Below are positions 1 through 12,790 of a stretch of 64,000 nucleotides of DNA, in pieces. A model generated the notes under the pieces. That model was given only the letters and a program-made list of their open reading frames with translations. It did not search any database and had not been told where the DNA came from. Within the stretch, counting starts at the first letter, position 1. The number at the start of each line of letters is the position of its first letter. Source of the stretch: Dysidea avara (taxonomy: Eukaryota; Porifera; Demospongiae; Dictyoceratida; Dysideidae); NCBI RefSeq assembly GCF_963678975.1, contig NC_089274.1:27467053-27531052 (forward strand), read 5' to 3'. A program made the translations under genes and the position numbers.

Positions 1-150
1 CTAATTAAAATAAACATGTTCTGTATATTGTACTAAAGTTTCACACGCTGATATGTACATGTAAACATGCATAAAATTTCTGAGATAATGTAATAATGTG
101 TAACTAGCTTCATCTTTCAATGCACATAGCTACCTTTAATATTTACGGCT

Positions 151-3100
151 TCAGTACTCGCTATATATATTCTCTCTACTGTTGTGAATTGTGCACTTTA
201 TGTTGACTGTTTTGATATGGTTGTTAGAAGATAACTTGGTTAGTGATTGATATGCAGGTGACTGTGAACTAGATGCTTCATATATGACAGCAGAATTGCT
301 ATTTTTGGTCTTGCAACTGGTAGCTGTGGAGAATGTTGTAGAAGACACTCCTATTTCATCGTACAAGTGACCAGCATTTTCACTTGTGTTACTCTTATGT
401 ATTTTTGTTTGCCTACAAAAGAAAGGAGAAACGTTATCACTGCCATTACAACTATCTGGCATTTATTCTAGATATATGCTAACTATCATACATATTACAG
501 TGAGGTATACTGCTGCATACTTTTGCAACTTTCATTTTCTGTGTATCAATGTATATATGTACTACATGGTAATATACCACATGACGTATGCACAGGATAT
601 GTACCTTTTGTGTAAATGGCATATCAGTACAGTGCACAAGCAGCACAAAATCAGCATTGCCATGCTACAGAGAGCTGCAGCAGTTACACTGAGTATTGCT
701 AGCTTGGATATACCATCCATTTTTGAACTGGAGTCCAAATCAGAAAGAGGAAATATAAGAAATAATATCCATCCATGATGTGGAAGATGTACAATTGGGG
801 GGTCTTGGTTGGATATGTTAGTTTTGGCTAGATCAATTAATGTCTTAGCAGACAACTGACCATCATGGTGGACTATAGTGGTTATAGATCCTGTGTCACT
901 GTTTAAACAAGTGAGTTGAGGACTATGCAGGTTGTTATATCCATCACAATTACAGACCAAGCTAAACCACGTCCTCAAAGAGATCACTAGCTCTTTAAAC
1001 AAACTTGCATTGTCCTGTTATGTGTTAGTATGCAAAATTTAATTCAATCACCAAATACAGTACAAAATACAAAATATTCTCACTTGAATTAGGTCTTCAC
1101 ATATATCAAGATTTCCTACATATAGCATAAAATTTTCTCCTGCAGAAAGTTGCATGAAGTGATAAAGTATGTACACATACTCCTATGTAGCTGAATAGTG
1201 ATTGTGTGCTTAGTGTTAGGACAAGTACATAGGCAATAATAGAGCTTGGTGTGGTGGGAGGTGATGTGTGTAGCTATAGACAAGCATACCAGGGGCGGAT
1301 CTAGGATTTATAAAAGGGGGGGGCTAACTCAAGGTACTAATCTCTTGGGTAGAGGTAGCGAAGCACACTTCCCAGCATGTGAAGCATGCTGGAACTAGGG
1401 GGGTCTGGGGCATGCCCCCCCAGGAAAATTTTGAAAAATAGATGCTAAAACACTGCAATTTGGAGACATTTCCACATAAAATTCATAATATTTTCTGCCT
1501 GTAGATATTTTATATACTGCCTTTAGATTATAGGTATGGCTCTCTGAAGCATTTTGCTAATGGAAAAGTTTGGGTAGGTACAGACAACCAAGTACATGAT
1601 GCACCCCTCTCACAATTGCACAACACTGAATAGGTGCATGTTAGAATAATAATGTTGAAAGTGGAAAATTTTGAAATTTGAACAATGCAAGATTGAATCT
1701 GAGAGCATTTTCAATGGAAATTGTGAACCTGAATTAAGTATTGTCATACATATTAACTACACAAGTAGATGGATGAAGCCCTTTAAACAGACCAATTCAT
1801 TTCATTGCATGTATAGGTGCTGGCAGATTTGGAAAAATTCCATAACAGAACCAACTACATATGCATGTTTCCAGTGAATGTTCTATTAGAGTAGTTAGCT
1901 GACTGCTCTATTAGAGTATCTCGATCTTGTAAACCTCCAATGCTAATTCGGGTCCTTGCTGCATAAATTTTAGCATAAATCCACTGATAATACCTTGGAA
2001 AGACGTTTATAAGGTGGTTTTATGAGTATTTGTATTATTAGTGGTCATAAAATTATGCTAAGACAAAATTTCATTACAATGCTCAGCATATTGATCAAGT
2101 AAAGCCTAAATATGAAGGGGGGGGGGGGGCTTCAGCCCCCAAAGCCCCCCCCCCCCCCCCCCCCTGGATTCGCCCCTGCATACTATATATAGATTGTGTA
2201 TGAGCATGAATCCTGAACATATAGATGGTGCATGGGCCTCACCATTATTCTTAGCATGTAAAGTGGTAAGATACTATCAACTATGTGCACATAGATCATG
2301 TACAAACACACTAGCTTGCATAGGCGGCGGAAAGGGGGGGGGGGGGGGGGGGGGGGCTAGGGGGCTAAAGCCCCCCTAGGTCTGCTGAGGGGGGCTTAGC
2401 CCCCCCCCCTCAGAATGATATCACACCTAAATTATCTTTCTTGGAGTGGGGCTGAAAACCGTGATAAAGATCGAGATACTCTAATAGAGCAGTCACTCTA
2501 ATAAAGTAGTCAGTGTGTAGCGAGCTATGTAAGGATTTTTATGTATTTTTATGTAGTTTATCAGCTAGAAATGGTATCTGGTGAGGTGGAAAGCTCTTGT
2601 GAGTTGGTTGTGACCTTTTTTTTATTTTTGGTCTCACTTTACCAAACTATAGAAATAAGTCTGGGTCAGCTCAACGGAGCCCCCCCTCATATCAACTACT
2701 TCCTCCGCCGCTGCTAGCTTGATACAACAACTTTAAACCCAAGTACCCTACAGACCTGTGCATGCTGTAAAGCATTAATAAGTATGTGTGGGTACTGCAA
2801 CATAGCAAATACTACATGTAGATAGTTATACTTACTATTGGCAAAGATGCCATGCTCCCACAAATAAAACTTCTTTTCAACAGATCCATACATATTGGTT
2901 GCTGTACAAGTCAAAGCCATAAACCCTCTCTGAGACAGGAAATTATGATATATTTCAATGGTTCCATTACAATGTAGCTTATAGTTTGAAGAATTCCCTT
3001 GTGCCAAAGCATATGTGTTTGACAAGGGATTTATAATGCTCCATGTAATGTTGGGAGTTGGATAAGCATATGTTACACTACATGTTAACAGAATGTTATT

Positions 3101-4446
3101 TGCTGTTTCTTCATCTTTGACTATTGTTTCAGGTTGCATATGCATTATCGGCTTTGCTATAACAAACAGTGTTGTGTGAGCATAATTTACAATAGTATGA
3201 TATTATTGCTTACAAAGAACTATGATATTGAAAATCTTAAACACACTTCCATATTCATTCTTAGCTTTGCAGACATAGTTCCCACTTTCAGTAATATCAG
3301 CAGTGAAGATCATAACACTATCATTGTTGTTGTGTGGACAAGATGAACAAGTGTCTGGGATGGACCAGTTGTACACTGGATCTGGTGAAGATGACACAGT
3401 ACAATTGAGTACCACTTGTTCACTGACATTCACCAACACTGTCTGGTTTTGTTCAAACAGTAGCACTGGAGGCCCTACATGAATATGCATATTATCAGTG
3501 TGCCAATTTCACATGAAAACCTTACAATCAACTCTCAACAAAATTGTTGCTTTTAATGGATTCCAGTTACCTACAATGCATGTGTATAATCCTTGACTTT
3601 GTTTAGTGACATTATAAATGATTAATCCTGACGTATTTTTACTATAATTTGGATTACCACATGGGTACAAGGTAATGTTATTGTGTTTCCATTTTGTTGA
3701 TGCACCAATGGGCTTAATGGAACAGTTAATAAATTTATCTTGATAACGTAATGCAGATTTTTCTTCATTAATTCTAGAACTGCTACTGTAGACAAAGAAT
3801 GAACCAACTGCATGGGAATATGATATTATTAAGTAACAGAAATTTAGTGATGATAACATTACCTATGTTAATTTGCAGGATAACTGCAGCTTTGATGCTG
3901 TGGTTGCTCATTAGACGGCAGGTGTACTTCCCTTCATCAGATTTTTGGCGATTAGTCAAAGTCAGTATGCTACCATTGACTATAGAGAAATATTATACCC
4001 AGCATCATTGTATTGCATTGCTTTCTGGAAGATTAACTATATACACATCCTCTTTGCATGTGCATGTACTTGTTAGATAATTAATACTACAACATTTTTG
4101 TTTTGCACAAAACTATAGTGCAAATAATTCATACCTAGTGTATGTAGAAGCACTTGATTCCTCACCATATATCCTAGCAGCACTGTTTGTATTGATCTCC
4201 TGATAATTTGGGTTGAGCCATTCTACAGCTTCACGATTATGATAACAGAATAAATGTAACTGATAATTACAGGTTGTCATTGCAGTACAAGTTATGTTTG
4301 GACCTTTTGGTATTATTTTCAAGCTGATGGTTGTGCTGATAGAGCATCCTACAAGGTGCATATACGTACATACACTAGTATCACAATGCTATATTACAAT
4401 ATGATACTCTACCTAACAAAAGAATAGAAATGTATCTTTGAAACAT
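151..4446 (-). CDS. Gene A: Ig-SEA-TM receptor with tyrosine-motif tail (9 exons)
   Basis: Predicted single-pass cell-surface receptor of 641 residues. Exons on the minus strand: 4413-4446, 4166-4348, 3863-3979, 3526-3807, 3214-3474, 2836-3156, 1084-1139, 605-1014, 151-412. They join at GT-AG sites with consistent phase (1 up to exon 7, then 0, then 2) and sum to 1926 nt. Exon 1 gives a hydrophobic signal peptide starting MFQRYISILLL. Exons 2+3 form one Ig-like domain (WLNP, then DEGKYTC). Exons 4, 5 and 6 each form one Ig domain (for example SQGLYTC and SGNYVC). Exons 7+8 form a SEA-like domain with TGSIT, then a transmembrane helix ending HLHKR. The tail carries HLYDEI, VIYEAS, PAYQSL and a C-terminal NIYSEY, and lacks the YxxLxHH ending of its paralogues. 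Intron 6 (1.7 kb) holds two mobile elements. Function is inferred; the ligand is unknown. Confidence 0.85.
605..1139 (-). other. SEA-like domain plus transmembrane exons of gene A
   Basis: Exon 7 (1084-1139, 56 nt) encodes a first strand with LYVGN and a cysteine. Exon 8 (605-1014) encodes an amphipathic helix with W, a CNCDG turn, PQLTCL, then TGSITTIVHHDG, a further helix and HGWILFL before the membrane helix. Strand, two helices, strand, G-S-I turn, strand and helices is the order expected for a SEA fold. The G-S-I turn sits where SEA domains self-cleave. The family assignment comes from this pattern only. Confidence 0.6.
1290..2178. mobile_element. Non-autonomous element, TIR CAGGGGCGG, 5-bp TSD CATAC
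   Basis: The ends read CAGGGGCGGATCTAGG and CCTGGATTCGCCCCTG, which are inverted. CATAC is found directly outside both ends (1285-1289 and 2179-2183). It lies in intron 6 of gene A and encodes nothing recognisable. It contains the CTCTATTAGAG motif at about 1880-1925 and, near its right end, a G-run/C-run pair (2117-2165). Related left ends occur near 26930, 27922 and 46093. Confidence 0.7.
2117..2165. repeat. G-run / C-run inverted pair
   Basis: A run of about 14 G is followed by CTTCAGCCCCCAAAG and a run of about 20 C. The two runs can pair into a hairpin, or the G-run alone could contribute to a quadruplex. It lies in intron 6 of gene A at the right end of the CAGGGGCGG element. Tract lengths in assemblies are often unreliable. 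Confidence 0.7.
2319..2713. mobile_element. hAT-like MITE copy 1 (intact), 8-bp TSD CTAGCTTG
   Basis: This 395-bp element has ends CATAGGCGGCGGAAAG and CTTCCTCCGCCGCTG, roughly inverted. An exact 8-bp duplication CTAGCTTG lies on both sides (2311-2318 and 2714-2721). An 8-bp target duplication is typical of hAT transposons. It contains a poly-G tract (2333-2356) and a GATCGAGATACTCTAATAG segment. It sits in intron 6 of gene A. A second, interrupted copy spans 28995-39201. Confidence 0.75.
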
Positions 4447-7400
4447 CGCAGCATTTTACTAGAGCTCACTTTTTTGCCCTATAGATATTGCAATTATTCT
4501 TTATTCATATACTTATATAGCCATACATATATGCAAAAAATGAGTAAGTAGTATACTCTGTAGGATATCAGTACACACATAACATGAGTGTTTGCTAGCT
4601 TACACAAACACTTGTCAGCTCTATATATGGGTGGCAGTTTGTTTTACAGATATTTTCATTTTTATTATTATTTCTATTGTAAGCATGTACTTATATAGCT
4701 GTAGTCTTAGTTTATATATACATAGTTTCAGTTAAAGTGCTCTACAAAACATGTATTTGCTTCACTTACTGGCTTTTTGGAAATTTCTTGTCCACTCTAG
4801 GACCTATATATTCTTCACTTCTGATAGACATTCTCCCATTTTCCTTAATAAACACAGCCATAATTGTGTACAGACAGTGTTGAAGTGCTACACAGTTACA
4901 GCATGCATGGTGGAAACAGTTATAAAACAGTTGCTTGAAATCTTGTAATTATGTTGGGAAGGAGTACTTACATGTGCAGGAGAGTTAAATATCTAACTAT
5001 CTATCTCTTCATTGGAATCTCACAAATATTCGTAGTTAAGATTTCACAAATCTGTAAACAATGTATCCTTATTGAGCCATGGAAAATAGAAAGGATCCTT
5101 AGATTGACTTCAATTATTCAGTGATTAATACTATGATGGGTGTTATAGTTTTGATATCTATGTCATGTGTAAAGGTTATGAACAACACTATTTCAGTTGG
5201 ATATAAAATTTAAACAATGCACATTAATTAGAATGCCACAATTATTTAAAATATGAAACTATACACCCTTGTAAATTTTAAAACATACATTGATGTTTTA
5301 GAAATATACCGCAAAAAAAAAAAAAATTCTAATATGTACAATGGATAGAAAATGATGTATATAGTGAAAATTTTACATTAATTTTGTTCTGAACTTCAGA
5401 TAATTAGGGATATTGTAAATTTCCACTTTTCGCCCTAAAGGTCCCTTTCTATTTTACATGGGCCAATATGTTTGTGATGTAAACTTCGCTGTAGCTACAG
5501 TTAGTACTATATTATTGCAAAATAGCTTATCCTGTGATCATATGTCATATCTTTAATTTTTATCAAACACTGAATAATTCAGTTAATACAGCATTAGTGA
5601 AATATCACAAAAAGAATTTAGGTTTATAGCTATTTCAGTGTTAAGCATTGGGATCCTAACAATCTTATTGTATTATTAAATTTACAATTTACAATCTCCT
5701 CTGCTTACAGGTTTTACATTCATCACTGACTGAACTAGAGAGGCACCATTAGCAATAGCAGTGCAAGCTGTGTACATCACTATGTACTCTCCAACTATTC
5801 GTTATGTACATAAACCTCCAGTGTGCTACCTACACCATTAGTTGAACTGCTATATAGATAAACTTCTTCTTTAGTCTAATTCTATGAGATGGGAGCACAT
5901 GTTTCTGTGGTACATCCATAAAGCCAACGACTGCTAGCGTAATGTCTAAAAACAAGGATTGAACTTTTGTTGTAGTAGTTTGCAATTGTATAAAGACGTA
6001 GTATCTAATATCTAAACATCAATTTTTTATGACAAAATCATATGGTCCAAATTAGACTCCAAATTTCTGAATACGTTAATAGCTTTCCACTGCGTCCAAA
6101 GTCCTGTACTGTCTGTAATAGCTCATGCCATTAATTTGTCCCTGGTATACAGTGCATTGCAATGTATAGCCTCCTCAGAATACATTTAGTTTGTTGTCTC
6201 AAAGGAAATTTGTTTGTCTTCTGTGTTACAGACTCTCAGTCTGGCAGGTTGTTACAGTTATGACTATTACAATGAGGAAATTGTCTTCCCAGCAATTCAA
6301 AATAATTTAGTTTTCTAAAAATCCATCATTACCTTGCTATCCTCTTAAAAATACTATTATATAGTAAAATTGTAGTATTATAATTATAAGGAACACAGTA
6401 AATTCTAATAATAATAATAATAAATAATTACTTGCATTTAGTGCATTTTGTGCATGGCTGTCCTTTAGAGCTTCTTTTATAAGCCTTACTTTTTCTTGAT
6501 CAATTAAGCTTAAAATTAATGGCAAATCCAGGATGGGACATTTGAGACAAATGTCCACGCCCCCTACCTTGTGGAGAAGCTTTTTTAAAAATGTCATCTA
6601 AACAGCATACAACAATACATATAATTAAACACAAAATGTCTCTGTATCCATCCTTCTTCAAAACCTCTCAGCTTGATGTCTAAAGGAGTAGATGCCTATA
6701 TGTCAGTGATCGCACCAATTAAAGCTTCTTCTAAATAGATCCAAGGATTTGAATTGAATTGATGAGGATAGCAATAGAGGATCAGCCATGACTCTTTTGA
6801 TTGAAATATCAAACCTTCAGGCCAATATAATTACATTACATAACATCAAAAATATGCATATTTCATGCAAACTCACCTGAAACTAAAGTTAAACTATCAA
6901 AGCAGTTGTCAAATTATACCCAGTACCTTCCCCAGCCACCTTCAACTTAGTCTGTTTGTGCCGCTCCCATTTCCAGTTCCTGGATCTGTCCCTGAAAATA
7001 GCTACTTTACGATACAATTATTATGCAGAAATATACACTCAAGGAGCTAATACTCGATGTTTTAGAAATATCTAGATCTTCTTTAATAATACATATGACT
7101 TTCTGCAAGACATTCATCAAACCAGTCATATAGGTCAATAAGGTCTTTGCTTTCACGATCTGAATAATAATCACTGTATATGCATCAGATGCTCTTTCAT
7201 AACTTCATAATACTATTGCAGAATGTCATGCACTGAGACAGCTTACTGCACACTAGGCAAACAAGTAGAATAAGTTTGAAAAACACACGATTATTTGCTG
7301 CTCCATTGTAATGCCCTTTGTACTTGAAGTATGCCAAACAGGTGCCTTTGGTTGGTTCTGTGATATCAGAAGCACATGCTACTATATACTGGAGCTCTAA

Positions 7401-8845
7401 CTGATTTTCTGTTTTCTGCACTATGATCATTGCCAGCAGGAGCTTATAGTGCCGAAGGCGCAAAGGAGCATAACACTCAGGGTATAGCTGTGTTCTATCT
7501 TTTGTTAATGAAACATGTCCTTATAAAGAGAGTATAGTAATTTCCTGGGCTGTGCTTGGTTATGTTAACAGGTAATATGCAGCCATAGAGTGTCAGTAAT
7601 ACTGGTAGGGTAATTGAAAGAATGATTTCAATACAGCTCTGTTTCTGGTCCTCAGTACAGCACAGAGAGCTTACAAAATATATGGCTACCTAGTTCATTG
7701 TTAATTAAGAGTTGTTCAGTCTCTTTTAGTTTACAAATAGCACACAAGTACTTAGACTCATCATGGCTTCCTTGCTTGAAGGTGATGATGCAATAAACCA
7801 CTAAGTAACAGTGAATATAGGATGAATACCCTACATGGACTAAGGTTTAAGTAATTAGTCAAATGTTGGAACCACTAGTATCATGCTCCTTCGCGCCTTC
7901 TCCTGTTGCCAGTAAACCAGCTAGGTATGGGTAGCTAGAATATTTAAAAAAGGGTTTTCCAAATTTAATTGCCAATGTACATAGATCTAGATATAAATAC
8001 ATATGAAATTTTCTAATTGAAAAAATGCTGCTCCATTCTTTAGGAAAGTCCTACATTTATAATTATCTTTTCCCCATTTAAAAAGTTGACTGTTGTATTA
8101 GAGTGTTGACTGTTGTATTAGAGTAGTTTTGGCTCCCTATTAGACAACATATTGGATTACTCTATTATAGTATCTTTGCTCTTCATTATAGTTTTGTGGT
8201 TGCATTTAAACCCTTGTTTGTAATCTGAGATTCCTGTTCACTGCTCTCTTTGTGCTGCCAAACTCTGATATTTTGGTGCTCCTGTTGCAGGCCTACAAGA
8301 TCAAATTTCAGAGAGGATTTCCAGGACCCCAGGAAAACCCCTCTCACTGTATAAATAAGTAGTAAATACTGTGGCTAATCATGAATATCACCGCAAATTC
8401 TTAGTGACCATTGCTGAAATGTATATACATTATTTGCTGCAGTATTCACTAGTTATCTTTTACAGTGTGACGTGCACTTTTGCAGTTTCCTCCACCCTCC
8501 TTTTGTGATCCATACTGGGCTACAGAGAAAAAGAAATATGTATACATGTTATTCATATACAATATAACAGATTTGAAAGTGTGCAATTTGAAGATTGATC
8601 CCTTGCTGTATACTAACACAGTAGTTGCAAAAGTAATACTACACTACAATACAAACCTGTAAAAGTATTATGGTGTATAATATGTAATACCAAACCTTAT
8701 ATACATGTATGCATACATATTTATGGTACAAAACATATATATACATTATAGTGGCAAATAAACTGATTTATACACACATACATGCATAACCACAAACATA
8801 AAATTAACAACGTGTTATCCCCATGAATACTGTGACGTGCAGCAG
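4447..8845. other. Intergenic stretch between gene A start and gene B end
   Basis: I found no receptor exons, RNA gene or clear transposon here. Short open frames at 6337-6597 and 7197-7463 (minus) have AT-driven composition and no motif. Copies of the dispersed motif TATTAGAGT occur at 8095-8165. The promoter of gene A should lie just above 4446, but I could not define it. Confidence 0.5.
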
Positions 8846-11800
8846 TTATTGGCCATGGTGGAAGAGCTTATCATATTTCTCTCCTTTCTGAAATTGATTA
8901 TTTTTATTTTCTTTTGCATTCTCTACTTCATCATCGATCTGATAGTCATTACCCTTCTCATTCCTTTTCTTAGTACACACAGGGTTGTCATAAAGTGGTG
9001 TGGATAATGGGCAATAAGCTGGTGGCTGCATTCCATTCATTTCAAATATTATTTTATTGTCTGTAGGACTCTTGTTCACATCACAATCAGTGTTTCTAGT
9101 TTTTAATGCTGAAAACCTATCAACATCATCATACATGTGAGGACTTTTTACACTGATTTGATCTGTGGTATCCGATTTCCTGAAAAACATCATGTCAACA
9201 TTGCTACAATTATTATTTAAGTAAATTGAAAGCATGCGTACCTTCTATGCATCCCATAAACTACTGCAGCAGCAATGCACAATATTGATACTATTAATAC
9301 ACAAACAGCTCCAACAGTTACACCAATGATAATCGATATTGATACATCAGTGATTTCACTGCTGTGGGAGGGAGTGGGGGTATTGTTGGGGAGAGGAGTA
9401 TTTTTGGTGTCATTAGGTAATTCAAGAAATAATATCCATCCATGTTGTGAAAAATTAGCAGTGTTGTTAGTAATGTTAGCTACTGCCAAATTAATTAGTT
9501 GCTGAGCAGACTTGACACCCTCATGACGAACAATACTAGTAATGTAACCAGTGGTGTGGTTCAGACAGGTCAGTTGTGGAGTATACAGGTTATTATACCC
9601 ATTACAATGACATACTGAGTTAAACCATTCCCTCAATGAAGCTAACAGTTCTGCAAACAATCCATACTTATCCTGAAACAACAGAATATACCATTATACG
9701 TATGTTAATAAAGCAAGTTGAATATGTACCTTTTTAACCTCTTGGCAGCTCATGAAATTTGTTATGTACAGAACAAAGTCTATTTCTATAAACAAGAGTT
9801 TATGTAGCTAAGTACAAATTACATATTTGCATACGTATAAGTTAAATGAGGGTGAGACAGTTTTACTATGCACTCTTGATATAAATGAAACACTTAAAGG
9901 TGTAGAAGTATGTCCGCACATGTGCGTACACTGGTACACATATGTAGATACAGTTATAATTTAGTGCAAGCACTTATGGTAGTTTGCACTTTACTTGAAA
10001 CCTTCTGTGTATTTACATGTACTAGCTGTATGGTGTAGCATATACTGTTGGGCACTTAATATGTGTGTCAACCTTTGAGTGACAATTGTGTGATGATACA
10101 GAGAAGACTGGTGATGAGGTCATCTTGATGTCAACATCACAGTTATGATAATATAAAGTACATTTCTAATGCACATTATGATATCTTGCATTACAGCCCT
10201 CAGAGCTCTTCTTTCAATCATCCAAAATAGGATTATACCTAACTAAGAAACAAATGCTATATTTTTCAGGACTGTGACAAATAACTTCATAATAACAACA
10301 TTGATTTTAAGTACCACATTCGGCTTTGCAATCACACATAGCAACAATTATGTCATAGAGTAATTATGCAACACCAACATCTTCTGACAATGCATGTAAA
10401 AATGATATATACGCACTGAGTAGTATTTCTGTAAACAGCAGTATTGTTGATAACTGATGTTGTTGATACTGAAAAACTACAGACATGTGTACATGGAGCA
10501 CTATGAAAGCTGTACAACTACTGTACACAGTAAACACATATGTATTCTCAAACAATAGTGTCGTACTTGCTTTAAATGCAGCATCCTCCCACAAGTGATA
10601 CACCATTTGGGCAGATCCATACAAATTCTCCACTGAGCACATCACATTCAAGTAACCTGCTTCAGATAAGAAGCGATGGTAAATTTCAATAGTAAAATTC
10701 TTATGCAAAGAATAGTCTCTTTCAACACTGGAGTTCTTTATTACAATGTAGTTATCGGATAATACACTCTTAATACTCCAAGTAACGCTAGGTACTGGGT
10801 ATGCATATTTTAGATCACATGTTAATAAGATGTTCTCCCTCTCCTCTTTAATGATTGTATGAGACTCAGTTAACACAATTGGTTTGGCTATAGTAGTAAA
10901 CGTAAACATGCAGTCATATCATTTATTGTACATACTTTGTATGGTCTCATGCATGTTGGTAAGAAAAACAAAACAAGTCATAGAAACACAGTTTACCATG
11001 GGTGAATTTCTGATGAATACATGATATCAAAAAGGCTGATAGGAGGGAATATAATATATTTATGTGTAACCTATAATTATGATCACAAGAACTGCCTAGT
11101 AGGCAATTCTTCTGATCATCTATTAGTTGTACGTTTTAATATAAAGTGTATCTATATTATGTATGTGCACATGCAAATCCTTACAAAATACTTTGATGTC
11201 AAAAGTCATCATGACTCTTCCATACTCATTTCCAGCTTCACAGACGTATTCCCCACTATCAGTAATATCAGCTGTGAAGATCATAACATTATCACTGTTG
11301 GTGTGTGGACAAGATGAACAGGTGTCTGGGGTGGACCAGTTGTACACTGGATCTGGTGAAGATGACACAGTACAATTGAGTACCACCTGTTCACTGACAT
11401 TCACCAACACTGTCTGGTTTTGTGTAATCGGTAATTCTGGAGGCCCTATAAGTATACAGCAGACATAATACCTTGACCTATATATTATATTGTCAACAAT
11501 TACTTACAGATGAGAATCACGTTTATTGTAGCAATTAATGGATCTCCATTGCCAATTAAGCATTTATATATGCCTTCATCAGCTTTAGTAAAATTACGAA
11601 TTATCAGTCCTGAAGTGTTTTGACTGTATTTAGGATGACTATCAGTATTCAATAGTCGATTTCTGTAGTCCCAATTTGTGGAATTGGAAAAATTAACAGT
11701 TGGTGCGAATGAACAGTTAATAAAATTATCTTGATAGCGTAATACAGTTTGTTCATCAGAAAAAAATCTGCTGTTGGGATTGCAGCTGTAGGTAAAATGT

Positions 11801-12320
11801 GGGATGGCTACAAAAGTAATTATATATTTGCCATATTTCTATTCCTTTTAATAAGCATCTACAAATACCTTTGACTAGTATGTTTACATTGGCCTTGATA
11901 TTTTGATTGTGCACTCTCCTACAGGTATAGCTTCCTTCATCTGTTGTTTGACGGCTCAGAAATACCAACGTGGTGCCTTCAGCTAAAGATGATTTCACAG
12001 TTAAGTATCATAAACATTAGATATTATTTAATATAAATTTCATTAATGTGTCTTACTATGTATTCTTGCAGTATTGTCAGTTGTAGTAATTGATCTCGAA
12101 TTTTTATCAAGCCACTCTGTTTCTGCACCATCATGACAAGTCAACTCTAGTCGCTCTTGACAGGTGTTGGGATAGTCATTATAACAGTTGATGCAGGAAT
12201 TAGGAGGTGATATTCTTAAGGCAAAGCTGGTATCTACAGCATAGCCTATTGTCATAACATATATGAACATTGATTATTAGTCTAACCTAGCACAAGGATG
12301 AAGACGTAGAACCCAAACAT
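8846..12320 (-). CDS. Gene B: Ig-SEA-TM receptor with tyrosine-motif tail (9 exons)
   Basis: Predicted 679-residue receptor. Exons: 12287-12320, 12057-12245, 11869-11982, 11508-11807, 11185-11445, 10567-10887, 9730-9785, 9242-9672, 8846-9179, totalling 2040 nt with the same phases as gene A. The signal peptide begins MFGFYVFILVL. Exons 2+3 form an Ig-like domain (TEWLD, DEGSYTC). Exon 4 is Ig (NFINCS, DEGIYKC), exon 5 is the near-invariant Ig (PPELPITQ, DSGEYVC) and exon 6 is Ig (LLTC, WSIK, VMCS). Exons 7+8 are SEA-like, but the cleavage-type motif reads G-Y-I rather than G-S-I/V. The membrane helix ends HRR. The tail carries HMYDDV, PAYCPL, NDYQIDDEV and a terminal YDKLFHH. It is probably a surface recognition or adhesion receptor by analogy; the partner is unknown. 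Confidence 0.85.
9242..9785 (-). other. SEA-like domain plus transmembrane exons of gene B
   Basis: Exon 7 is 9730-9785 (56 nt, FVLYITNF and a cysteine) and exon 8 is 9242-9672. The fold pattern matches that of gene A: ASLREWF, CHCNGYNNLY, PQLTCL, HGWILFL. The turn that reads G-S-I/V in genes A, C and D (first unit) is TGYITS here, so the serine nucleophile expected for SEA self-cleavage is missing. A Ser/Thr/Pro-rich stalk precedes the membrane helix. Confidence 0.6.
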
Positions 12321-12639
12321 TGATGACACCTTCTTTTTGTTTATGATAACTTTGCAGCAAACACAATAATCTAATTATACTTCAAATATCCTTGAGAATA
12401 CTATTTAAACTGTAACACATTTGAATGCACACTAGTCCAACAACAAGTTCTATTATATAGTGTGAAATGTAATAAAACTTCAATACATGACCATGTCAGG
12501 CAAACAGTGTAGATTATTTACCGCTATTCACATACGATTGTACAAATCTTCACTTTCAACATTGTACAGTGAGTGATAATAACACACAACATTTTGTAGA
12601 AAAGAAACACTGCAAATGCATTGGGAGTACCTTGACTTT

Positions 12640-12790
12640 GATTGATTGATTTTTATTGAAACTCAACATTTTGGTAGGGTAGCTCTACCATGTGAGAGTG
12701 CACAACATACAACACAATAAAGTAAAATGACAATAATCCTCTCTTACAAATACAACTTACTATGCATACAATAAAGTAGCAAATAATATT
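12640..12790 (-). repeat. LINE-like 3' tail fragment
   Basis: Read on the minus strand, this ends in AATAAAAATCAATCAATCAA, preceded by a short pyrimidine/purine-mixed segment. That is the form of a LINE 3' untranslated end with a simple-repeat tail. No coding part was identified. The neighbouring 12790-13850 shows nothing recognisable. Confidence 0.35.

Noticed and set aside
4113..4361. Longer first Ig exon of gene A using a donor near 4135
   Set aside because: That donor gives phase 2, which does not fit the next exon. The donor after IYG (exon ending 4166) gives phase 1, as in genes B, C and E.
7197..7463. 88-codon minus-strand frame with a hydrophobic segment
   Set aside because: No signal peptide, no family motif and AT-driven composition. 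Not enough to call a gene.
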